Shown here: one piece after another, positions 43,518 to 49,631 of the stretch | Layout: every line of letters starts with the position of its first letter | How positions within the stretch are numbered: position 1 is the stretch's first letter | Source: an uncultured Clostridia bacterium | GTDB taxonomy: Bacteria; Bacillota; Clostridia; Oscillospirales; Acutalibacteraceae | DNA: 49,631 bases | Assembly (NCBI GenBank): GCA_946186245.1 | Contig: CAMHMN010000010.1 | Location: 1 to 49,631, forward strand | Direction: 5' to 3' | Made by a program: the position numbers and the translations under genes | Notes under the pieces: model-generated | Told to the model about the DNA's origin: nothing | The model's input: the letters and a program-made list of their open reading frames with translations, nothing else | The model's database searches: none

Positions 43518-44420
43518 AGTCTGAAATGAAGAATTCTGCGGCAGAGTGACTCTGATCGACAGGATGTTCCCGTTCAGTTCCGCATTGGCTTGGCCATTCA
43601 TCTGTTCCGCCAGCAGCCGGACAATGGAAAGCCCTAGCCCGGTTGATTTGCGGCGGGATTTCTCGGCGGTGTAAAATCGCTCGAACAGCCTATCCGGATC
43701 AATGGCGGAGGGATCTTTGACGGCATTGGATATGGTCAGGCGCGCACATCCTTCCGATCCGGTCACGTCAACCGAAATATCGCCTGCCGAATGGTGAATG
43801 CAGTTGCGCACCAGATTCTGGATAATGCGGGTGGTCTTTTCGCGGTCGGCGGTCACAAGCACCCTGTCGAATTGCCCGATATGTACTTCAATGCCCTTCT
43901 CTTCCAGCTGGGGCACAGAGGCGGCAATGCATTCCGCCGTCTCGTCCGTCAGGCAGAAGCATTCGTAATGCAGCTCGGCGTCATTGCTCAGGAGATAGGA
44001 ATATTCAAAGAAATGTTCGATCAGGTCGCCTAATTCCTCCGTGTGTTTCCTGATTACCGCGAGACGCTTCCGTTGCCGTTCGGTTGGGTTTTCTCGTTCC
44101 AGAAGCTGCAGAAAGCCTTTGACGGAAGTAAGCGGCGTGCGAAGGTCGTGGGAGATATTGGCGATTGTTTCGCGGAACTGTTTTTCCTCGCGCTCGAGGG
44201 TCTGCTTGGCCTGATCATCCTGTACAAAGCACTTGTTGATTTCAGAGGCAAGACGTGAAACCGAGTGGTCGAGCAGCGAGACATGCAGATAATTGCGGGA
44301 ACCGTCCTTCAGACGCTTTTTCAATTGTGCCGACAGCGAATGAAGCTGCCATTTGACGTGAATGAGCAGTCCGATTGTAATCAAAAGCAGCAGACACAGC
44401 GCCGCTATCAGATACTTCAT
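43509..44420 (-). CDS. Sensor histidine kinase next to an ABC transporter (no adjacent regulator)
   Basis: 303 residues. An N-terminal membrane segment (~4-22) is followed by a short linker. ANISHDLRTPL (His91) is the phosphoacceptor box, then NLVRNCIHHS (N-box) and STGLGLSIVR (G-box). The membrane part is short and lacks a large sensor domain, as in the intramembrane-sensing kinases that work with ABC exporters. It is the last gene of the ATPase-permease-kinase run. No response regulator gene is found beside it, so its partner must be elsewhere in the genome. Confidence 0.92.
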   Translation of the reverse strand: MKYLIAALCLLLLITIGLLIHVKWQLHSLSAQLKKRLKDGSRNYLHVSLLDHSVSRLASEINKCFVQDDQAKQTLEREEKQFRETIANISHDLRTPLTSVKGFLQLLERENPTERQRKRLAVIRKHTEELGDLIEHFFEYSYLLSNDAELHYECFCLTDETAECIAASVPQLEEKGIEVHIGQFDRVLVTADREKTTRIIQNLVRNCIHHSAGDISVDVTGSEGCARLTISNAVKDPSAIDPDRLFERFYTAEKSRRKSTGLGLSIVRLLAEQMNGQANAELNGNILSIRVTLPQNSSFQTEK

Positions 44421-44453
44421 GAATGATCCCGCCTTAAAGAAATAATCGATAAC

Positions 44454-44503
44454 GCAAATCGCAGAAGCCCGAAGTAAGATGCTCCGCTGCTTCTGCTTTT
44501 TGC
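44454..44503 (-). promoter_or_regulatory. Intercistronic hairpin between permease and kinase genes
   Basis: GCAAATCGCAGAAGC (44454-44468) faces GCTTCTGCTTTTTGC (44489-44503), 13 of 15 paired. On the transcribed minus strand there is no U-run, so it may stabilise or process mRNA rather than stop it. Confidence 0.5.
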
Positions 44504-44529
44504 ATGGTGAGATGAAATGAGGTAGTTGT

Positions 44530-45333
44530 TTACTTGATTTCGGTCTTTCTGAATGTCAGGTATGTGATGTACGTAAAGGCCGCAATGAACGCGAGAGCAA
44601 TTCCGACCACCTTGATCATGGTGCCGATCTCAGTGTCGTTGCCCATGTTGTAGGCATCCGGGCTGAAAGGCGTCCAGGAAATCATCGTTTTGGCTGTATC
44701 GCTGATGCCCGCAATCATCGAACTTGTCATGCCGAAAAATACACAGGCAATGAAGCCGATCGTCGTGACGATCAGGGACTTGTTCTTTACCAGGAATGCC
44801 AGCGTGAAGACAAACACAGTCTGTGAAGCGTAACCCAATGCCATTATAGCAGTGATGACAATGTATTTCAAGAGTGCATTGACGGAAAAATCAACCGTGG
44901 TGGATTCAAAGAGTATCTTGAGGTATACCGAAGCGGAGTAGGGCACGCAGAATCCGGAATCCATTACATAGCCGATAATGGCGGAAAGCGCATAGGGAAG
45001 CGTCATGACGCTGACCAGCAGAATGTAGGTGATCATCTTGCCGCAGACGACCGTAAATCTGCCGCTCGTTCCGGTGAGCGCCGACTGGATGAGTTTATTC
45101 TCGAAGTCACCGCAGATAAGCTGACCGGCGACAATGCAGCTTGCGAGGTTCATCATGACCACGTCACTGAGCAGAGCCGCTGTGCCGGCGGTTTCAAAAC
45201 TCATGTCTCCTGTGCTGACAAAGTGGGAAACCAGTGTGGTGGTAACGGCGCAGGCCGTCAGGATAATGAAAAGTACCTTATAAATGGCGGATCTGTGAAT
45301 CTTGTAAAAATCAGCCTTGATGAGATTGATCAT
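44530..45333 (-). CDS. ABC-2 type transporter permease
   Basis: 267 residues with six hydrophobic segments (e.g. VLFIILTACAVTTTLV, SVMTLPYALSAIIGYVM, IVTTIGFIACVFFGM). The start MINLIKADFYKIHRSAIYK and the motif ICGDFENKLIQSALTGTSGR are typical of BcrB/LanG-like peptide-export or immunity permeases. With the ATPase encoded 54 bp upstream it forms an exporter that may remove antimicrobial peptides or lipid substrates. GGGAGG lies 8 nt before the ATG. Confidence 0.9.
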   Translation of the reverse strand: MINLIKADFYKIHRSAIYKVLFIILTACAVTTTLVSHFVSTGDMSFETAGTAALLSDVVMMNLASCIVAGQLICGDFENKLIQSALTGTSGRFTVVCGKMITYILLVSVMTLPYALSAIIGYVMDSGFCVPYSASVYLKILFESTTVDFSVNALLKYIVITAIMALGYASQTVFVFTLAFLVKNKSLIVTTIGFIACVFFGMTSSMIAGISDTAKTMISWTPFSPDAYNMGNDTEIGTMIKVVGIALAFIAAFTYITYLTFRKTEIK

Positions 45334-45387
45334 TTTTTTGTCCTCCCGGTTATGTGAATTGATAATGAAACTTATATATATAAGGAA

Positions 45388-46299
45388 TTACTTGCGGCCG
45401 ACTGCGGAAATAAAATAATTTTCCAGTGTTTCACCCATGAGGGAGAAGCCGGTCGTCTTGACGCCGTTTTCAAAGAGAACGTCGGTGACCTTTTCCTTTT
45501 CGTCCGTGAAATCGTAGAGCTGCAAGCTGCCGTCGGGCATTACCTTGAAGTTGGTGGTGCCGAGCCTGGATTCCAGCACTTCGGCGAGCTTCTCGGTGTC
45601 GGGCGTCTCGATACGGAGGTAATGCTTGCATTTTTCCTCCAGCTCCTCCAGGGTGATCTGCTCCTTGATCTCGCCGTGGTCGATAATGATGTAATCGGTA
45701 GCACACTGGTAAAGCTCCGGGAGGTTGTGGCTGGAAATAAGAATCGTCATGCCCTTTTCGTCGCAGAGCCTTTTGATCAGTTCTCTGATTTCCACCACGC
45801 CGATGGGATCCAGTCCGTTGATCGGCTCGTCCAGAATCACCAGCTGGGGATTGGTGAGCAGGGCAATGGCTATGCCGAGACGCTGCTTCATGCCCAGCGA
45901 GAAGTCCTTCGCCTTTTTTTTGCCGGTGTTGGCCAGTCCCACGGTTTCCAGCAGCTTATCCTCAATATCCGCGTCGGCAATACCGTGCATGATGCGGTGG
46001 AGATGGAGATTCTGCTTGGCGGTGAGGTTGAGCACCAGACCGGGGGATTCAATCAGACAGCCCAGCCGGCTGCGTTCCTTGGAAATCGCCTTGCCGCGCT
46101 TGCCGAAGAGTTCGATCTCGCCGGAATTGGGGATCGACAGGCCGAGAATCTGACGCATGAAGGTGGTTTTACCGGCGCCGTTGACGCCGATGAGTCCGTA
46201 TATTCTGCCGCTTTCCAGCGTCACGCTTACATTGCTGAGTACCTGCGTCTCTCCGTATTTCTTTGTGATGTTTTCTGTCCTGAGAATTGTGTTTGCCAT
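45388..46299 (-). CDS. ABC transporter ATP-binding protein (BcrA/LanF-like)
   Basis: 303 residues. Walker A GVNGAGKTT, signature FSLGMKQRLGIA, Walker B LVILDEPINGLDP and H-loop SSHNLPEL are present. A ~90-residue C-terminal domain typical of bacitracin/lantibiotic-type exporters follows. The ATG at 46297-46299 is chosen; a GTG three codons upstream sits only 3 nt from AAAGGA. First gene of the three-gene operon with permease and kinase. No promoter with both boxes was seen upstream, only the dyad at 46450-46493. Confidence 0.93.
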   Translation of the reverse strand: MANTILRTENITKKYGETQVLSNVSVTLESGRIYGLIGVNGAGKTTFMRQILGLSIPNSGEIELFGKRGKAISKERSRLGCLIESPGLVLNLTAKQNLHLHRIMHGIADADIEDKLLETVGLANTGKKKAKDFSLGMKQRLGIAIALLTNPQLVILDEPINGLDPIGVVEIRELIKRLCDEKGMTILISSHNLPELYQCATDYIIIDHGEIKEQITLEELEEKCKHYLRIETPDTEKLAEVLESRLGTTNFKVMPDGSLQLYDFTDEKEKVTDVLFENGVKTTGFSLMGETLENYFISAVGRK

Positions 46300-46449
46300 G
46301 TGGCTCACCGTTCCTTTCGTTTATCATGGCTATAGGATACCCCTCAAAGGTTTAGAAAAGGTTAAGACAAGGGGGTTTATTTGTAAAGATTCTTTTCTAT
46401 TCCGCCCGATTGAACTTTTTTTGAAGCGGATGTTTTTCGGATTCATAAA

Positions 46450-46493
46450 ATTTAATGGGAAATGACTAACCCTATACGCCATTTCCATTAAAT
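46450..46493. promoter_or_regulatory. Inverted repeat upstream of the ABC-kinase operon
   Basis: ATTTAATGGGAAATG (46450-46464) and CATTTCCATTAAAT (46480-46493) are complementary except for one extra G. No U-run follows on either strand, so an operator or RNA structure is more likely than a terminator. Confidence 0.5.
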
Positions 46494-46539
46494 AAATATG
46501 AAAAAAATATAAAAATTCGCATTATTTGAAAAAAAAATA

Positions 46540-46568
46540 GTGACATTTTTAAAAAGGTGTGTTATAAT
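46540..46568 (+). promoter_or_regulatory. phoH promoter
   Basis: GTGACA, 17-bp spacer, TATAAT with extended -10 (TGTGTTATAAT). Confidence 0.75.
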
Positions 46569-46710
46569 ACATTAGTAAATGTGATGATTATAATTTGCCG
46601 AAGGTAAATATTTTGCCGTCTTTTCGCTCGTTCGGCACAGTTTGCCTGTCGGCGGAATATGATCTTATCACATGACACGTTTTTGTTTCTTTGAGAGGAG
46701 TCTTTTGGTA

Positions 46711-47691
46711 TTGTACGAGGAAAGCGTGCAGATCGACAGTCTGGATTATGCGGTGAATCTGTTCGGCAGCTATGATGAAAATGCCCGTCTGCTGGAGAAT
46801 GCGTTTGGCGTTAAGCTGGTCACCCGCAGCTCGGAAATCAAGGTTTCGGGTCAAGAGGGCAATGTGAAAAAGGCGGTACGCGCAATCAATTCTCTGCTGG
46901 CGCTGATCAGGCGGGGAGACACCCTCAGCGAACAGTCTGTCAGATATTGCATCTCGCTTGTGGAAGGCGATATTGACGGACATTGGGAAAATATGCCCGA
47001 CGAGTGCGTCTGCGTCACCTACAGGGGCAAGCCGATCAAACCCAAAACCATCGGGCAAAGCAATTATGTCAATGCCATTTCGGGTCATTCCATCACCTTC
47101 GGAGTCGGTCCCGCCGGTACCGGCAAGACCTATCTCGCCGTGGCAATGGCGGTAGCTGCCTTCCGCCGGGGAGAAGTGGAAAGGATCATTCTGACCCGAC
47201 CGGCTGTGGAAGCCGGGGAAAAGCTGGGCTTTCTGCCGGGAGATTTGCAGTCCAAAATCGACCCCTACCTTCGTCCGCTTTATGATGCGCTCTTTGACAT
47301 GCTCGGTCCGGAAAGCTACCAGCGCTATCTCGAAAGAGGCTCCATCGAGGTGGCTCCGCTCGCCTATATGCGAGGACGCACGCTCGACGACAGCTTTATC
47401 ATTCTGGATGAAGCGCAGAACACATCCTGTGAGCAGATGAAGATGTTTCTCACCCGTCTTGGTTTCCGCTCAAAGATGGTCATCAACGGCGACGTCACCC
47501 AGATTGACCTGCCGGAGGGAAAAAAATCGGGGCTTTCACAGGTCATCCGCATCCTCAACAATATTGACGACATCGCCATTGTCCGGTTCGACGGACGGGA
47601 TGTGGTGCGTCACAAGCTGGTGCAGGATATCATCAAGGCATATGAAAAAAGCGAGAACCAGAAAAAACAGAAATCAAGTGATAACAAATAA
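46711..47691 (+). CDS. phoH: PhoH family ATPase (PhoH/YbeZ)
   Basis: 326 residues. An N-terminal KH-like part precedes the PhoH P-loop domain: GVGPAGTGKTYLA (Walker A), LTRPAVEAGEKLGFLPGD, PLAYMRGRTLDDSFIILDEAQNT (Walker B) and VINGDVTQIDLP. It is linked to ribosome quality and rRNA processing with YbeY. Start: a TTG at 46711, 10 nt after AGAGGAG, gives the family-like beginning YEESVQIDSLD. An ATG at 46672 would place that site inside the gene and is less likely. ybeY follows after 33 bp. Confidence 0.93.
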   Translation: MYEESVQIDSLDYAVNLFGSYDENARLLENAFGVKLVTRSSEIKVSGQEGNVKKAVRAINSLLALIRRGDTLSEQSVRYCISLVEGDIDGHWENMPDECVCVTYRGKPIKPKTIGQSNYVNAISGHSITFGVGPAGTGKTYLAVAMAVAAFRRGEVERIILTRPAVEAGEKLGFLPGDLQSKIDPYLRPLYDALFDMLGPESYQRYLERGSIEVAPLAYMRGRTLDDSFIILDEAQNTSCEQMKMFLTRLGFRSKMVINGDVTQIDLPEGKKSGLSQVIRILNNIDDIAIVRFDGRDVVRHKLVQDIIKAYEKSENQKKQKSSDNK

Positions 47692-47724
47692 ATAATTATT
47701 TAAAGTCAGGAGGCAATCTATACA

Positions 47725-48240
47725 ATGGACAGAACAAAGGTTATTATCGAGGACAGGCAAAAGGCCGTCAAGATTCCCACCGGCATCCGACTGCTTATCA
47801 GAAGATGCTGCAACGCCGTTCTTCAGATGGAGAAGATACCCGGCTCCTGCGAGGTATGCGTTTCCTTCGTTGACGTGGACGAGATACAGCAGCTCAACGC
47901 GAAGTTCCGCAATCACGACACTCCCACCGACGTGCTTTCCTTCCCGCTGGGAATAGACGGCAATTACGACGTGAATCCCGCCACCGGCGCAAAACAGCTC
48001 GGCGATATCGTGCTCTGCGTGCCGATTGCCGTGGATCAGGCAAAGAAATACGGTCATTCATTTCAGCGTGAGATCGGTTATCTCACAGCCCATTCCATGC
48101 TTCACCTGCTGGGCTACGACCACGAGCAGGGCGGCATTGAAGCTGTCCGCATGAGGGAAAAGGAAGAGGAAGTCATGCAGTCGCTGGGGCTTCCCCGCGA
48201 TTCCAGCTATGTCACTTCCCCCGGCGATTTTCCCGGCTGA
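47725..48240 (+). CDS. ybeY: Endoribonuclease YbeY (16S rRNA maturation)
   Basis: 171 residues. The zinc motif HSMLHLLGYDH (HX3HX5H) and the block HDTPTDVLSFPLG identify the metal-dependent rRNA endonuclease that matures the 16S 3' end and supports ribosome quality control. AGGAGG lies 11 nt before the ATG. Middle gene of the conserved phoH-ybeY-dgkA order of Firmicutes. Confidence 0.96.
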   Translation: MDRTKVIIEDRQKAVKIPTGIRLLIRRCCNAVLQMEKIPGSCEVCVSFVDVDEIQQLNAKFRNHDTPTDVLSFPLGIDGNYDVNPATGAKQLGDIVLCVPIAVDQAKKYGHSFQREIGYLTAHSMLHLLGYDHEQGGIEAVRMREKEEEVMQSLGLPRDSSYVTSPGDFPG

Positions 48241-48258
48241 TGTTGACGGGCTGAATGT

Positions 48259-48714
48259 ATGAGAAAATTCATCAGGGGATTTGTTTTCGCCTTTCGCGGA
48301 CTGATCGCCTGTGCAAAGGAGGAACGCAACTTCCGGTTTCATCTGGTCGTTGCGTTTCACCTTTTTGTTTATCTGCCCTTCTTTACGCTCAACCGCGCCG
48401 AGCTGTGTGTGATTATCATTCTATGCGGAATGGTAATCGCGCTGGAAGCGGTCAACAGCGCCATTGAAAGGGCGGTGGACTGCACACGGGAGATCAGCCC
48501 GATGGCAGGTGCGGCAAAGGATATGGCCGCCGGCGCTGTATTGGTGGCGGCGGTCGTGTCGGTAATCGCCGGCATTGTCCTGCTGTGGCAGCCGGCTGCG
48601 TTTGCCGCGATTCTGCATTTTTACCTGCGTTATCCGGCAGCTGTTCCCGCGCAGCTTCTGCTTGCTGCCGCGGGCGTGTGGTTCGTGTTTTTTGCACGAG
48701 AAAAGAATCAATGA
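48259..48714 (+). CDS. dgkA: Diacylglycerol/undecaprenol kinase
   Basis: 151 residues. Membrane kinase of the DgkA family: ACAKEERNFRFHLVVAF, then the catalytic EAVNSAIERAVD and AKDMAAGAVLVAAVV. In Gram-positive bacteria members phosphorylate undecaprenol, recycling the wall lipid carrier. It has four hydrophobic segments, one more than usual: the C-terminal VPAQLLLAAAGVWFVFF is an extension. The ribosome site is weak. era and cdd, common next genes, are absent; a terminator ends the run. Confidence 0.93.
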   Translation: MRKFIRGFVFAFRGLIACAKEERNFRFHLVVAFHLFVYLPFFTLNRAELCVIIILCGMVIALEAVNSAIERAVDCTREISPMAGAAKDMAAGAVLVAAVVSVIAGIVLLWQPAAFAAILHFYLRYPAAVPAQLLLAAAGVWFVFFAREKNQ

Positions 48715-48715
48715 C

Positions 48716-48756
48716 AAAATCGCTCCCGCAGCTGTATTTGGCCGGAGAGCGATTTT
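48716..48756. terminator. Bidirectional terminator between dgkA and polA
   Basis: AAAATCGCTC (48716-48725) pairs with GAGCGATTTT (48747-48756), flanked by A and T runs, so it can stop both convergent genes. Confidence 0.85.
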
Positions 48757-48779
48757 ATTCTTTATAATTCAGGTTGGAA

Positions 48780-49631
48780 TCAGCCTTTGGCAAGATACCA
48801 GTTTTCGCCGGTGTGCGCGTCCACCGTCAAAGGAACCGAAAGACTGACCGCCTTTTCCATTTCTTCCTTCAGGAGAGCTGCGGCTTGGTCGGCTTCGTCG
48901 GCGGGACATTCCAGAATCAGTTCGTCGTGTATCTGGAGAATCAGGCGCGACTTCATGCCTTCCCTGGCGAGGCGGTTGTGTACCGCGATCATCGCAATCT
49001 TGATGATGTCGGCGGCCGTACCCTGAATCGGCATATTCCGCGCGACGCGTTCGCCGAAGGAACGGGTCTGGAAATTCGACGCGGTGAGTTCCGGAAGGTA
49101 TCTGCGCCTGCCGTAGAGCGTTTCCGCATAGCCCATCGCTTTTGCCTGCTCCACCACCTTCTTCATGTAATCGGCAATGGCGGCGTATTTGCGCATGTAG
49201 CTGTTGATGTAGGCGGAAGCCTCCGCGTTGCTGACGCCGATATCCTTGGCCAGTGAGAAGGCGGAAATGCCATAGACAATGCCGAAATTGACTGCCTTGG
49301 CGTTGCTTCTCATGAGGGGGGTGACTTCTTCCAACGGTATGCCAAACACCTGAGAGGCGGTCACGGCGTGAATGTCCGTGCCGTTTCTGAAAGCCTCGGT
49401 CATGGTTTCATCGCCCGCGATGTGGGCGAGAACCCGCAGCTCAATCTGGCTGTAATCCGCGTCGACCAGCGTCATTCCCTCCCCCGCGCGGAAGAATTTG
49501 CGCAGCTCACTGCCCAGCTCGGTGCGGACGGGAATATTTTGCAGGTTGGGCTCGACCGAGCTGATTCTGCCGGTTCGCGTCTCGGTCTGGCGGAATTTCG
49601 TGTGAATCCTTCCGTCGGCGGCGATTGCCTT
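48780..49631 (-). CDS. polA: DNA polymerase I (partial, C-terminal part)
   Basis: 283 codons of the family A polymerase domain; the 5' end is outside the window. Visible are TGRISSVEPNLQNIPVR, motif A (DADYSQIELRVLAH), motif B (RSNAKAVNFGIVYGIS) and motif C (QIHDELILE). These form the palm and fingers with both catalytic Asp/Glu sites. Used in DNA repair and RNA-primer removal. Whether the 5'-nuclease and 3'-exonuclease domains are intact cannot be seen. Confidence 0.96.
   Translation of the reverse strand, partial: KAIAADGRIHTKFRQTETRTGRISSVEPNLQNIPVRTELGSELRKFFRAGEGMTLVDADYSQIELRVLAHIAGDETMTEAFRNGTDIHAVTASQVFGIPLEEVTPLMRSNAKAVNFGIVYGISAFSLAKDIGVSNAEASAYINSYMRKYAAIADYMKKVVEQAKAMGYAETLYGRRRYLPELTASNFQTRSFGERVARNMPIQGTAADIIKIAMIAVHNRLAREGMKSRLILQIHDELILECPADEADQAAALLKEEMEKAVSLSVPLTVDAHTGENWYLAKG

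Larger units (their letters stand above)
46300..46710. other. Intergenic region between ABC operon and phoH
   Basis: About 410 bp, AT-rich in the middle. It contains an inverted repeat (46450-46493), the phoH promoter (46540-46568) and a ~135-nt phoH leader. The leader can fold TGCCGAA (46596-46602) with TTCGGCA (46631-46637). I see no small gene in it. Confidence 0.6.

Overview
The window looks like chromosome from an endospore-forming, Gram-positive clostridial bacterium, most likely of the Oscillospiraceae/Ruminococcaceae type. Support comes from SpoIIID, an alpha/beta-type small acid-soluble spore protein, a CwlD-like spore-cortex amidase, a one-subunit GlyRS, an ECF transporter ATPase pair, AGGAGG-type ribosome binding sites, and secreted proteins with Thr-rich linkers. 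Composition is mid-GC and even across the window. I see no prophage, plasmid genes, transposase, CRISPR array or rRNA. Both ends cut genes: ecfA2 on the left and polA on the right. Taxonomy is an inference from gene content only.

Left part (1-14.2 kb, almost all minus strand): ecfA2/ecfA1, an RlmI/RlmK-like methyltransferase, a phosphohexomutase-like protein with all four active-site loops eroded, and ruvCAB. Next come a cysteine desulfurase with a DUF3343 partner, ispF, an unrecognised gene, a PHP-domain phosphoesterase, an OmpR-type response regulator with its kinase, an iron-sulfur flavoprotein, and pyrB with a PyrI-like zinc tail. A 161-bp palindromic MITE-like element sits exactly at the pyrB stop codon.

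Middle (14.3-27 kb): a plus-strand run with an ECF sigma factor, a putative anti-sigma membrane protein, a YfcE-like phosphodiesterase, a CwlD-like amidase, an unrecognised gene and two tandem GT8 glycosyltransferases. Convergent to it is a phosphonate operon: PEP mutase, phosphonopyruvate decarboxylase, and a nucleotidyltransferase fused to an iron-type alcohol dehydrogenase. Together these predict 2-hydroxyethylphosphonate and its CMP-activated form. Beyond lie a small membrane protein, an HD-domain protein, spoIIID and an O-antigen-ligase-like membrane protein. The glycan and phosphonate genes suggest cell-surface decoration.

Right part (27-49.6 kb): a class A PBP, a spore protein, a P-type ATPase lacking several canonical transport residues, and a secreted SH3/CHAP-like/Ig protein with a 12-copy Thr-rich repeat. 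Then come phosphatidylserine decarboxylase, tRNA-Gly(CCC) next to glycyl-tRNA synthetase, a lipoprotein, CIRCE-controlled htpG and an acyltransferase. A membrane-anchored beta-lactamase-fold hydrolase with a repetitive cytoplasmic tail follows, then an ABC transporter with a lone histidine kinase, the phoH-ybeY-dgkA run, and polA.

Most of the promoters found share an extended -10 (TGnTATAAT). The most unusual items are the phosphonate operon with two kinds of nucleotidyltransferase domain, the degenerate phosphohexomutase, the altered P-type ATPase, the PyrB zinc tail and the palindromic element at the pyrB stop.
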